Below, in pieces: positions 16,025-23,944 of a DNA stretch of 26,119 bases. Positions within the stretch are counted from its first letter, which is position 1. Every line of letters begins with the position of its first letter. Below the pieces are notes generated by a model that was given only the letters and a program-made list of their open reading frames with translations, had not been told where the DNA came from and did not search any database. The stretch is from Lentisphaeria bacterium. Its GTDB lineage: Bacteria > Verrucomicrobiota > Lentisphaeria > Victivallales > Victivallaceae. The stretch is taken from contig CAAGDG010000053.1 of assembly GCA_900768515.1 (NCBI GenBank), forward strand, positions 1 through 26,119, read 5' to 3'. Made by a program: the position numbers and the translations under genes.

Positions 16025-17296
16025 ATGAATTATGATGTCATCATCGTCGGCGGCGGCCCCGCCGGAATCGGCGCCGCATACGCCGCCGCCGGATGCGGAG
16101 CGAAAACCGTGCTGCTCGAACGCAATGGACGGCTGGGGGGTACCGCGGTACACTCCGTGGTCGGTCCGATGATGGGAAGCGTCAAAAGCACGGTGGTCGA
16201 AGAAATCCTCGCCCGGATCGGCGGCCATTGCGTCGACTTCCGCAGTGTGGATCTCGCTCTTTTTGATCTGCTTTGCGAGCGGGGAGTGGGGGTCCTGCTC
16301 CATGCTCCGGTCGTCGGAGTGCTCCTCGACGGGAAGCGGGTGACCGGAGTCGAAGCGGCTTGCCGGGAGGGGACGCGCTCATTCCGCGCCGGTTGCGTGA
16401 TCGACTGTTCGGGGGATGGCGACGTCGCATTCCGCGCCGGCGTTCCCTTTGAGACCGGCCGCTCCGGCGACGGACTCATGCAACCGGTCAGCATCCTGTA
16501 TCTGATTGCGGGGATCGATCCCCGACGCCGCATCATCTGCCGGTCTGAACAGGAAGCGCGCGTGGTCACGATCGAAGGCCGGACCTGGGAGGAACGGGTG
16601 CTGGAGGCGCAGGCCGCGGGACGGCTGCCGGATACGGTCAGCGTCGTCCGGCTCTACTCCGCGGTGCGGAATGATGAGAACATCGTCAATGCAGTCCAGG
16701 TCAACCACATCAATGGCTGCTCTTCCGCCGATCTGACGCGCGCGGAAATCGAAGGGCGCCGCCAGGCATTCCAGATCCTCGCATTTCTGCGGGAAACGGT
16801 TCCGGGATATGAAAACGCGTTTATCTCCCAGATGCCTGCCGCCATCGGAGTTCGGGAAACCCGGCGGTTCGAAGGGGTGGCGCGGCTGGAAAAGGAGGAC
16901 TGTCTCCGCGGCAGCCGGTTTGCCGACGCGGTGGTTCACCAGGCCTGCTTTGTCATCGATATTCACAATCCGGACGGCGGCGGCCAGGCCGCCGGCCGCG
17001 CCGAAAACCCCGTCGGCACCGCGGAACGGGCACAGCCCTACGACATTCCGTACGGAACGCTCCTGCCGCGACAGATTGACGGGCTGCTTTTCGCGGGGCG
17101 CTGCATCAGTGCTTCACACGAAGCACTTGCGAGCTGCCGCGTCATGTGCATCGCCATGGCGCTGGGCGCGGGGGCGGGGACTGCCGCCGCTTACGCCGCC
17201 GGACACGGATGCGCCCTGCGGGAGGTTCCGATCCAGAAGATTCAGCCGCGGCTGTTCCAGCGCAGCACCACAGGTTCCAAACAGGAATGTCAATGA
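16025..17296 (+). CDS. FAD-dependent oxidoreductase (FAD_oxidored family)
   Basis: 423 residues from ATG 16025, preceded by GGAG at 16011-16014. An in-frame ATG at 15974 touches the promoter -10 and is rejected. The N terminus is a classic dinucleotide fold: DVIIVGGGPAGIGAA (4-18), with LLERNGRLGG as the second FAD contact. DCSGDGDVAFRAG in the middle and LLFAGRCISASHEA near the C terminus belong to the same family. These proteins are common beside glycosidases in Lentisphaerota and Bacteroidota; the substrate is usually unknown and may be a sugar or its oxidised form. There is no signal peptide. The prepilin-like gene begins 16 bases later, so the two form an operon under the divergent AraC-type regulator. 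Confidence 0.87.
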   Translation: MNYDVIIVGGGPAGIGAAYAAAGCGAKTVLLERNGRLGGTAVHSVVGPMMGSVKSTVVEEILARIGGHCVDFRSVDLALFDLLCERGVGVLLHAPVVGVLLDGKRVTGVEAACREGTRSFRAGCVIDCSGDGDVAFRAGVPFETGRSGDGLMQPVSILYLIAGIDPRRRIICRSEQEARVVTIEGRTWEERVLEAQAAGRLPDTVSVVRLYSAVRNDENIVNAVQVNHINGCSSADLTRAEIEGRRQAFQILAFLRETVPGYENAFISQMPAAIGVRETRRFEGVARLEKEDCLRGSRFADAVVHQACFVIDIHNPDGGGQAAGRAENPVGTAERAQPYDIPYGTLLPRQIDGLLFAGRCISASHEALASCRVMCIAMALGAGAGTAAAYAAGHGCALREVPIQKIQPRLFQRSTTGSKQECQ

Positions 17297-17312
17297 AGGA
17301 GAACACCTGACC

Positions 17313-18053
17313 ATGCGAACTCCAGTATGCCCCGATTTCCCGTTTCGACGCCTCTTCACACTGATCGAACTTCTGGTCGTCATCGCGATCATCGCAATCC
17401 TGGCGGCAATGCTGCTGCCGGCACTGAACCAGTCCCGGGCGAAAGCGCGCGCGATCACCTGCACCAACAACCTCAAAACGCTCGGCATGGCCAACTTGCT
17501 GTACGCCGACGACAATGACGGATTCGATGTCCGGCACAAAGATGACAACTGGGCGTACCAGTGGTATCTCAACAACGCGTTTTACGGTTATCTCGGGATT
17601 GACGGCGGCGGAACCGGGTACTGGGTGAACAACTACAATATCGTTCCCTTCAACCGGATTTGTCCGGAGATGATCGGAGTCGAAACCGACGCCCAAACCG
17701 GCCGCGTCTCCATCCGTCACTACGGAAAGAACGGAGATGGACTTTTTCACTACCTGGGTGCGACAACCGGCAAAGGCGAATGGGCCTACATCTATCAATA
17801 CAGCCGGATCGACACCCCCTCGTCCCGAATCCACCCCACCGAGGCGTTCAGCAACGGGAAACCTCCCGCCGGAGACTGGAATCTGCAACGGTGGCTGTCA
17901 TCCAGCCCGACGGCGTATCTGACCGGGAGCGGCATTTACTTCATCCACTCCAGCCGGGCAAATGTGCTTTTCTTCGACAGTCATGTCGCGGCAATGAGCC
18001 AGCCGGAAATGTACCGCACCGATCCGAGTCCCTGGTACGCCTACGGGGATTGA
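17313..18053 (+). CDS. Prepilin-like protein (type II/IV pseudopilin, H-X9-DS variant)
   Basis: 246 residues from ATG 17313, with AGGAG at 17297-17301. The leader ends in FRRLFTLIEL: the processing site has Leu, not the usual Gly, before Phe. Then comes the hydrophobic helix VVIAIIAILAAMLLPALNQ and NNLKTLGMANLLYADDNDG. The C-terminal HSSRANVLFFDSHV keeps the H-X9-D of the first protein in this window, but Gly is replaced by Ser. It is a membrane-anchored surface or secretion-associated protein; its partner is unknown. It is flanked by the FAD oxidoreductase and the rhamnosidase. This is the second prepilin-like gene here that sits directly before a glycoside hydrolase gene. Confidence 0.9.
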   Translation: MRTPVCPDFPFRRLFTLIELLVVIAIIAILAAMLLPALNQSRAKARAITCTNNLKTLGMANLLYADDNDGFDVRHKDDNWAYQWYLNNAFYGYLGIDGGGTGYWVNNYNIVPFNRICPEMIGVETDAQTGRVSIRHYGKNGDGLFHYLGATTGKGEWAYIYQYSRIDTPSSRIHPTEAFSNGKPPAGDWNLQRWLSSSPTAYLTGSGIYFIHSSRANVLFFDSHVAAMSQPEMYRTDPSPWYAYGD

Positions 18054-18060
18054 TCCGGCG

Positions 18061-18079
18061 CCGTCTCAAAAAAAGACGG
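18061..18079 (+). other. Short hairpin after the prepilin-like gene
   Basis: CCGTCT (18061-18066) pairs with AGACGG (18074-18079) around a 7-base A-rich loop, just after the stop codon. No T-tract follows immediately (the first is at 18092-18097), so it is at best a weak terminator or transcript-stabilising stem. Confidence 0.4.
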
Positions 18080-18110
18080 TCGGATTTGTGGATTTTTTCT
18101 TTCGCACCGA

Positions 18111-18139
18111 TTGCAAAAGCATACGCCGCAACTTATGTT
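18111..18139 (+). promoter_or_regulatory. Weak candidate promoter of the rhamnosidase gene
   Basis: TTGCAA (18111-18116, 4/6), 17 bases, TATGTT (18134-18139, 4/6). It lies in the 169-base gap before the GH78 gene, which is long enough to hold its own promoter. Matches are modest, so read-through from the upstream operon is an alternative. Confidence 0.35.
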
Positions 18140-18222
18140 ATTTTCCTGAAGAAACAGCCTCCCGGGATAAACCGACGAAGAGAATCATCACCTTCCGCGC
18201 TGGAGGGAGAAAGGATTGCAGC

Positions 18223-20190
18223 ATGTGGTCTTCCGCTCACCGCTTATCCGTTCGTGCGGTCATCGACCCGACCTACTCTGCGCTGGAACCGAGCCCGGCA
18301 ATGCTCGAAGCGGACGACCGCCCCTACTGGCATTACGAAGCGGAGGACTTTCTGCTCCATCGCCTCGAAACCATGCAGCGGAACTTCGTCGATGCAAAAC
18401 GCAAGGTCGGCTGGCCGGGGCGCTTCCGTCCGGTCAGACGGACTCTCGTCTTTCAACGCAGCTTCGACGCGCCGTGCCTGATCGATCTGCGCGCCTCCGG
18501 AGAGTGTACGGTGGAAAGCGGGGGCGTTGCGGAAGATTTCCCCGCCGGACCGTTCTCCTGTCGGGTATCCGTCCCCGGGACCGTGAAAATCACCGTGCGC
18601 AGTGATGCGATCCCCGCGCTTGGATCGGACCTGGAGTGGAGGATTCTGGACGGGGAGAGGGAACTTTTCGCCCGACGCCTGCCGCGCCGGAAATCCGGAA
18701 AGTTCCCGCATGAGGAGGAGATTCCTGAAATTCAGCTGCGCCCCATGCGTCTTGCCGACGGCTCCTATGACGCCGGCTGTGAACTCTTCGGATGGCTGGA
18801 GGCCGACTGCGACGAAATTCCACGTCTCGGAGCGGGCGAATCGCGATATGAAATGGAGAATTCCGATCCGGAGCTGTCGGAGCAGGATCTTGAAATGATT
18901 GCAGTTGCCCCCGGCCGCATCCGCACGCAAAGTCCGATTGCATTCCGCTACTTCCGTTTTTCCGGGAAACAGCCGGAGAACGTTCTCTGCCGCGCGCTCT
19001 TCTCTCCACAGCAATATCACGGGGCTTTTGCCGGAACGGAGCGGCAGAATGCGCTCTGGATGCGTTCCGCATACACGCTTCGCCTGAACATGCACCACTT
19101 CCTGCTCGACGGCATCAAGCGGGACCACATGCCGTGGGCCGGCGACCTCGCGTTGAGTTTGACCTCCAACGCCTATGTTTTCGGCGACGGACAGATCGTG
19201 AAGGATTCTCTGACCGTCCTCGGCTGCAGCGGTCCGGAATACCGGGATGTCAACGGAATCACCGATTTTTCCTGCTGGCTTCCGGTCTGCCACGAACTTT
19301 ATCAGCGTTACTGGGGAGACCGCGCATTTCTGGAACGCTCGTTTCCCGCCATTCGTGAGCGCGTAAATTCCCTGATCAACCGAACGGATGCGGATTGTTT
19401 TCTCTCCCGGGACCTGCAGTGGGTGTTCATCGACTGGACCCCGGGTTCGAAAACATCCGCGCTGCAGTGCCTGTTCTATTTCGCCCTGCGTTCCGCGGCC
19501 AGGCTGGCGGCGCGTCTCGGGGCGTCCGCAGAACAGCGACGCTGGAATGAGTTTGCGGAACTTCTGAAAGGAGCCATTTACAAAAACTGTTTCTCGCCGG
19601 AAACCGGACTCTTCCGGGCGACGCTGAATCCGTCGGAGGAGGAGTATACCCGGCACGCCAATCTGTTCGCCCTGCTCTCCGGCATGGCTGACGAAAAAGA
19701 TCGTGCCGGCCTGTTGAAGGCGTTGCGCGAAAGCACTCTGCCGAATTTCGGCACCCCGTTTCTCCAGACCTGGGAAATGCTGGTCATGGCGGAAGCCGGT
19801 CACCTCGACTACTTTCTGGAGCGGCTGGAACATGTCTGGGGCTATATGCTGGACCAGGACGCAACCACCTTCTGGGAAGGTTGCGGAACCTACGCTTCCG
19901 AAGCGGAATACTGTGCGTTTTACGGTCGCCCCTACGGCGCGAGCCTCTGTCATGCGTGGGCCTCCGGACCGGCATTCCTGTTTCCGCGCATTTTCCTCGG
20001 GCTGCGTCCTCTGGAAGACGGCTGGAAACGCTTCGCCTGCCGGCCGTGCGCAGACCTCGGCGATCTCCGCTGCACGGTTCCGACGCCGTACGGTCCGATT
20101 GAAGCGGAGCGGGTGGATGGTCAATTGTCGCTGCATCATCCGCCGGAGATCATGCTCGGCACGACATCGCGGCCGGAAGATATTCCTTGA
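18223..20190 (+). CDS. GH78-type alpha-L-rhamnosidase
   Basis: 655 residues from ATG 18223, with AAGGA 7 bases upstream; the frame is open further 5' without similarity. N-terminal beta domains (1 to about 250) are followed by an (alpha/alpha)6 barrel with the family signature DGIKRDHMPWAGD (296-308), including the catalytic-acid region. Further signatures are FWEGCG with E552 and GASLCHAWASGP (572-583). It would release terminal alpha-L-rhamnose by an inverting mechanism. Usual GH78 enzymes are longer (about 900-1100) because of extra carbohydrate-binding domains, which are absent here. No signal peptide is visible, so it probably acts on rhamnosides imported into the cell. Related unsaturated rhamnogalacturonan or other GH78 specificities are possible. 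Confidence 0.88.
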   Translation: MWSSAHRLSVRAVIDPTYSALEPSPAMLEADDRPYWHYEAEDFLLHRLETMQRNFVDAKRKVGWPGRFRPVRRTLVFQRSFDAPCLIDLRASGECTVESGGVAEDFPAGPFSCRVSVPGTVKITVRSDAIPALGSDLEWRILDGERELFARRLPRRKSGKFPHEEEIPEIQLRPMRLADGSYDAGCELFGWLEADCDEIPRLGAGESRYEMENSDPELSEQDLEMIAVAPGRIRTQSPIAFRYFRFSGKQPENVLCRALFSPQQYHGAFAGTERQNALWMRSAYTLRLNMHHFLLDGIKRDHMPWAGDLALSLTSNAYVFGDGQIVKDSLTVLGCSGPEYRDVNGITDFSCWLPVCHELYQRYWGDRAFLERSFPAIRERVNSLINRTDADCFLSRDLQWVFIDWTPGSKTSALQCLFYFALRSAARLAARLGASAEQRRWNEFAELLKGAIYKNCFSPETGLFRATLNPSEEEYTRHANLFALLSGMADEKDRAGLLKALRESTLPNFGTPFLQTWEMLVMAEAGHLDYFLERLEHVWGYMLDQDATTFWEGCGTYASEAEYCAFYGRPYGASLCHAWASGPAFLFPRIFLGLRPLEDGWKRFACRPCADLGDLRCTVPTPYGPIEAERVDGQLSLHHPPEIMLGTTSRPEDIP

Positions 20191-20520
20191 CAACCGGACC
20201 CAGGTCTTTTCCCTCTCCAACGGCAAGAAGCTGTTTCGGACAACACGGAAGAGGCGAGGTACGCCAACAGGCAGCGACCGGGTCCGCCTTCCCGCTGCCG
20301 GCACATCCGGGTTCCAATCAAAAAGCGGATGATTATTTTATATCATGATCCTTTGAGAATCAAATAATTGTCCTGAATTGTTCTTCGCATTGTTTTTCCT
20401 GCAATTGTTTGTCATTTTTACGATATTTCATTTGACTTATGTTTATTTTATGATATTTTTTTTAGCGGTTCCAGACAAAACGGGAACCGGAAACAGGCTG
20501 GATAAACAAGGAGATTCAGA
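20191..20520 (+). other. Intergenic region, AT-rich second half
   Basis: 330 bases without a convincing gene. The first 140 bases are G+C-rich with no motif. From about 20330 the sequence becomes strongly AT-rich. It holds a loose inverted repeat (ATTATTT ... AAATAAT around 20333-20369) and many TTGT/AATTG words, and it ends in a candidate promoter and a strong ribosome-binding site for the lipoprotein gene. Confidence 0.55.
20432..20459 (+). promoter_or_regulatory. Candidate promoter of the lipoprotein gene
   Basis: TTGACT (20432-20437, 5/6), 16 bases, TATTTT (20454-20459, 4/6). The start would be near 20466, with a 55-base leader ending in AGGAG at 20509-20513. Confidence 0.5.
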
Positions 20521-21105
20521 ATAAAGAAATTTGTTCCTCTCGCGTTATTCGCGGTTGCAGCGCTGCTCTTCACCGGTTGCACCTCGATCAACACCAGTGA
20601 TGCGGGCAGCATGAACGTTTATCCCGCCACCGTTGGCCCCGTCGACAGCTACCGGCCGTTGTACAAGGTCAATGAAAAAGAACGTGTCAGCGGACAGGCG
20701 CAGGTCAATGTCCTGTTCGGAATCTTTGCCTGGGGAGACACCTCGGCCTTTGCCGACAACGCGACTCTGGCCGCGAGCGACAGCATCTGGGGAATGTTCT
20801 TCGCCTGGCTGCCGAACGCCAAGGAAATCGCCGCCAAGGCGGCGTTCTACAACGCCTGCACCTCCTCCAAGAGCGATGCTGTGGTCGCCGCCCGCTATGA
20901 GATCCAAACCGACGATTACTTCGTGTTCAAGAAAATGAACGTCAAGGTCACCGGATTTCCCGCCACCCTGACCGGAGTGGAAATCGTCAAGCCGATGCCG
21001 TTCTACATCAACGGCAAGGGTGAAGTTGTCGTGATGGAGAAGTTTGTGGTTCCCTACAAACTCTTCGATGCGACGGCCACCAAATCGGGCAGCTGGTTCT
21101 TCTAA
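20521..21105 (+). CDS. Exported lipoprotein of unknown function, apparent ATA start
   Basis: 194 residues if initiation is at ATA 20521. AGGAG (20509-20513) is 7 bases upstream, and the frame gives (M)KKFVPLALFAVAALLFTGC, a complete lipoprotein signal with lipid-accepting C20. There is no in-frame ATG, GTG or TTG near that site: a stop (TAA) at 20503 closes the frame upstream, and the first ATG at 20611 would remove the signal. So either AUA is the true initiator or an ATG was mutated recently. The mature protein has VLFGIFAWGDTSAFADNA and a beta-rich end; it faintly recalls TRL-like small lipoproteins, but I do not assign it. No catalytic motif. The product should be anchored to a membrane. 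Probably monocistronic, as a terminator follows. Confidence 0.75.
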   Translation: MKKFVPLALFAVAALLFTGCTSINTSDAGSMNVYPATVGPVDSYRPLYKVNEKERVSGQAQVNVLFGIFAWGDTSAFADNATLAASDSIWGMFFAWLPNAKEIAAKAAFYNACTSSKSDAVVAARYEIQTDDYFVFKKMNVKVTGFPATLTGVEIVKPMPFYINGKGEVVVMEKFVVPYKLFDATATKSGSWFF

Positions 21106-21122
21106 ACAACAGAAGAGATTGT

Positions 21123-21180
21123 CCCGGATGTGTTTCCAGCCCGCATCCGGGTCGGGAGTGGGGGAAACCTCACTCTTTTG
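21123..21180 (+). terminator. Tandem hairpins, second one an intrinsic terminator
   Basis: The first hairpin pairs CCCGGATG (21123-21130) with CATCCGGG (21144-21151). The second pairs GAGTGGGG with CCTCACTC (21156-21175; one G-T pair) around a GAAA tetraloop, followed by TTTT (21176-21179). The second fits an intrinsic terminator of the lipoprotein gene and lies 33 bases before the next ATG. Confidence 0.65.
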
Positions 21181-21212
21181 ATTTTCGGTCAATCGCAAAG
21201 GGAAACGGTGTC

Positions 21213-21947
21213 ATGAAACTCCTGTGCTATTTCTTCTGTCTGCTGGTTGCGGTTTCCGCTGCGGCCAGTCAGGCGCCGACGGAAGCCATGCCGGAAGGTT
21301 TTGCCGGGGAATGGGATGTCTACATTGTCAACCGGAAAGAAAAAAACCTGCTGGCGGATTATCATTGCAGAATTCAGCCCGATGGCACAGCGGAGTTGAT
21401 CACTCCTGGTTCAGCCGGGAAACAGGTCTGGGGCAGGATCGTCTATCACGACAAAAAACTCACGCTTCTCCTCCCCGAACAGGAGAACGAAAACGGGAAA
21501 GAGGCGCAGGCGGAGAAGCGCGGCCTGATCGCGGATTCCAGCAGCGGAGACGCCATCGAATTCTGCAACGATTTCCAGCCCGATCTGGTATTCCGTCTCG
21601 AACGCCGCCGGAACGGCAACGGCTTGACTCCGGACAGGCTGACGGGCAGCTGGTCTCTGATCCAGAAAAACCTCAAAAGCGGGGAAGAAAGAGTTGCGCC
21701 GTTCCACCTTGTATTCTCCGAGGACGGCAGCTACTCTTTCACGGGAAAGGACGCGGAGCGCCTGAATGCGGAATATGCCGGCAGTTTCGAAGTCAAGAAC
21801 AACCGGCTTTTTCTGAAAAACCAGTGCAAGGAGGAGGATTCGCTCTGGTTCCGGAGTGTTTTCTTCCGGGACGGCGACCGGCTTGTTTTGAACCGGCTGG
21901 ACGTATTCGTCCGGGCGGAAAAGCTTCCGGCCTCATCCCGGCAATAG
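21213..21947 (+). CDS. Exported protein with two lipocalin-like repeats, function unknown
   Basis: 244 residues with an N-terminal Sec signal (MKLLCYFFCLLVAVSAAASQA, cleavage expected near 18-20). Two internal repeats have the same pattern: FAGEWDVYIVNRKEK...RIQPDGTAEL (about 29-62) and LTGSWSLIQKNLKSG...VFSEDGSYSF (about 144-176). Each starts with G-x-W and ends with a DG turn, as in lipocalin-like or META-like small barrels. No catalytic motif is present. The product is secreted or periplasmic. AAGGGAAACGG precedes the ATG. Spacing to the lipoprotein gene and the terminator between them suggest separate transcription or partial read-through. I cannot name a family with certainty. Confidence 0.8.
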   Translation: MKLLCYFFCLLVAVSAAASQAPTEAMPEGFAGEWDVYIVNRKEKNLLADYHCRIQPDGTAELITPGSAGKQVWGRIVYHDKKLTLLLPEQENENGKEAQAEKRGLIADSSSGDAIEFCNDFQPDLVFRLERRRNGNGLTPDRLTGSWSLIQKNLKSGEERVAPFHLVFSEDGSYSFTGKDAERLNAEYAGSFEVKNNRLFLKNQCKEEDSLWFRSVFFRDGDRLVLNRLDVFVRAEKLPASSRQ

Positions 21948-22134
21948 CGGACCAGCGCATCCGGGAAACGCGGGTCGCCATGCCGCTCCCTCACGCATGC
22001 GGCCATCAGGACGGGAGGGGGGCCACCTTCCGAACGCCGGCGGCCTGAACGCGGTCTGAAATTTCCCCCGCCCGGCACGCGCCGTCACGGAAAAAAAGCT
22101 GTTCCAAACAAACTCTTGAGGGGGAAAATAAAAA

Positions 22135-22210
22135 TGGCATCTCCAATGGGAGTCGAACCCATGTTGCCGGGATGAGAACCCGGTGTCCTAGGCCACTAGA
22201 CGATGGAGAC
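22135..22210 (-). tRNA. tRNA-Glu (anticodon CTC)
   Basis: 76 bases on the minus strand. The acceptor stem is GTCTCCA/TGGAGAT, followed by G73 and an encoded CCA. The anticodon arm is CCGGG-TTCTCAT-CCCGG, with anticodon CTC reading GAG. The T arm is ATGGG-TTCGACT-CCCAT. The D arm contains GTCTAGTGGCCTAGGAC as in other bacterial tRNA-Glu. It lies divergent from the glutamyl-tRNA synthetase gene, 171 bases from its start codon. Confidence 0.97.
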
Positions 22211-22227
22211 CCGTAAGACGTAGTTAC

Positions 22228-22255
22228 AATATAAGATCACTTCCCGAAAAGTCAA
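22228..22255 (-). promoter_or_regulatory. Promoter of tRNA-Glu
   Basis: On the minus strand: TTGACT (22255-22250, 5/6), 16 bases, TATATT (22233-22228, 5/6). Transcription would begin near 22221, about 11 bases before the mature tRNA end. Confidence 0.7.
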
Positions 22256-22381
22256 ATCGATTTCCGAAAAAATTCAGGAAATAAACTCCGTTTTTTGAAA
22301 AAACACGCTCGGTTTATTGCATTCCTCCGGCAAAGATGTACATTAATTATGATACACAACTGCTCAAGAAGGAACCCAACC

Positions 22382-23845
22382 ATGAGTGATAATCAAAATT
22401 GCGTGAGAACCCGGTTTGCGCCGAGTCCGACCGGTTACATGCACGTCGGAAACCTCCGGACCGCCCTTTACGCCTATCTGCTGGCCCGTTCGCAGGGGGG
22501 AAAATTCATCCTGCGCATCGAGGATACCGACCAGAACCGCTATGTCGACGGCGCCGTCCAGGTCATTTACGATACGCTCAAGGCCGCCGGCCTCTCCCAC
22601 GACGAGGGGCCGGATGTCGGCGGTCCCTGCGGGCCCTACATCCAGAGCGAACGGCGCGACATCTACCGGAAATATGCCGAGGAGCTTGTCCGCAACGGTT
22701 CCGCCTACTACTGCTTCTGCGAAAAAAACGAGAAGGAGGAGGGTGACGGCGACGAGTCCGCCGGTTCCGGTTACGACGGCCGCTGCCGCCGCCTCGATCC
22801 CGCCGTCGTCGCCGCTTATCTGGCCGAGGGCAGACCCCATGTGATCCGGCAGAAGATCGACCGGGAAGGCAGCACCACCTACACCGACCTTGTCTACGGC
22901 GAAATTACCATCGAAAACAAAGTGCTTGACGATCAGATCCTGCTCAAGAGCGACGGCATGCCGACCTACAACTTCGCCAACGTGGTCGACGACCACCTCA
23001 TGGGGATCACCCATGTGGTGCGCGGTTGCGAATACCTCTCCTCCACCCCGAAATACAATCTGCTCTACAAGGCGTTCGGCTGGGAGATTCCGCAGTATGT
23101 CCACCTGCCGCTGATCATGGGCAAGGATGCCGAAGGGAACGTTTCGAAGCTCTCCAAGCGGCACGGTTCGGTCAGTTTCGAAGGACTGGTCGCGGAGGGG
23201 TATCTGCCCGAGGCGGTGGTCAACTACGTCGCTCTGCTCGGCTGGTCGCCCAAGAACGACCGCGAAATCTTCCCGCTGGCCGAACTGGAGAAGATTTTCA
23301 ACATCCACGGATTGAACAAGTCCTCGGCGGTGTTCGACTACGACAAGTTCAGCTGGATGAACGGCGAATATCTGAAAGCCCTCTCTCCGGAGGAGTTCGC
23401 GCAGCGCAGCTATCCCTTCTCCGGGCTTGAAGGAACCGCGCTGGCCGGACAGTGGCCGCTGATTGCACCGCTCCTCCAGCAGCGGATCCTCAAATTCACC
23501 GAAATTCCGGAGAAGATCGGATTCCTGCTGGAACAGCCGGAATATTCGACCGAACTATTCTGCAACAAGAAGAGCAAATCCACGCCTGAAACCGCAGCGG
23601 CGACCCTTGCGGCGCTCCTGCCGAAATTCGAAGCGCTGGAGGCATGGAACATCGGTTCTCTGAATGAGATCATGACCGCCTACGCGAACGAAAACGGCGT
23701 CAAGCTCGGGCAGCCGATGTGGGCGGTCCGGATCGCGGTTTCCGGTCTTGCCGTGACACCGGGCGGCCCCGCCGAAATCATGATGATTCTCGGCAAAACG
23801 GAGTCGCTCCGGCGGCTGCGCGGGGCACAGGCGCTTCTGGGCTGA
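22382..23845 (+). CDS. gltX: Glutamyl-tRNA synthetase
   Basis: 487 residues from ATG 22382, where the conserved start (VRTRFAPSPTG) begins; the frame is open to 22295 but without similarity. This is a class I synthetase: the HIGH motif is HVGN (21-24) in PTGYMHVGN, and KMSKS is KLSKR (256-260). The zinc-binding insert is visible as YYCFCEK plus GRCRR, with a short acidic Glu/Asp/Gly stretch between. FILRIEDTDQNRY is the family signature. It charges tRNA-Glu with glutamate in the cytoplasm; whether it also charges tRNA-Gln cannot be told. The tRNA-Glu gene lies just upstream on the other strand. A strong terminator follows. Confidence 0.97.
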   Translation: MSDNQNCVRTRFAPSPTGYMHVGNLRTALYAYLLARSQGGKFILRIEDTDQNRYVDGAVQVIYDTLKAAGLSHDEGPDVGGPCGPYIQSERRDIYRKYAEELVRNGSAYYCFCEKNEKEEGDGDESAGSGYDGRCRRLDPAVVAAYLAEGRPHVIRQKIDREGSTTYTDLVYGEITIENKVLDDQILLKSDGMPTYNFANVVDDHLMGITHVVRGCEYLSSTPKYNLLYKAFGWEIPQYVHLPLIMGKDAEGNVSKLSKRHGSVSFEGLVAEGYLPEAVVNYVALLGWSPKNDREIFPLAELEKIFNIHGLNKSSAVFDYDKFSWMNGEYLKALSPEEFAQRSYPFSGLEGTALAGQWPLIAPLLQQRILKFTEIPEKIGFLLEQPEYSTELFCNKKSKSTPETAAATLAALLPKFEALEAWNIGSLNEIMTAYANENGVKLGQPMWAVRIAVSGLAVTPGGPAEIMMILGKTESLRRLRGAQALLG

Positions 23846-23859
23846 TCCCCCGGTTTCCG

Positions 23860-23899
23860 CCGCCGTTCCTCCTGATCGGAAGGGGGAACGGCGGTTTTT
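23860..23899 (+). terminator. Intrinsic terminator of gltX
   Basis: A perfect 10-base stem pairs CCGCCGTTCC (23860-23869) with GGAACGGCGG (23885-23894) around a 15-base loop, followed by TTTTT (23895-23899). Confidence 0.85.
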
Positions 23900-23944
23900 C
23901 ATGCTTTTTTTCAAGGCCGCGGGAAGGAATGCCGGAGGGAGTTT

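Noticed and set aside
15896..16303. Long N-terminal extension of the AraC-type regulator
   Set aside because: It is antisense to the start of the FAD oxidoreductase gene and crosses the divergent promoter region; the PocR-like domain begins at 15895.
18088..18222. 45-codon N-terminal extension of the rhamnosidase
   Set aside because: No signal peptide or similarity, and it lacks a ribosome-binding site; AAGGA is correctly placed before ATG 18223.
18244..20304. Long minus-strand open frame of 686 codons opposite the rhamnosidase gene
   Set aside because: It is an antisense shadow caused by G+C-rich third positions; the product is Arg/Pro/Gly-rich filler with no motif, while the plus strand has clear GH78 signatures.
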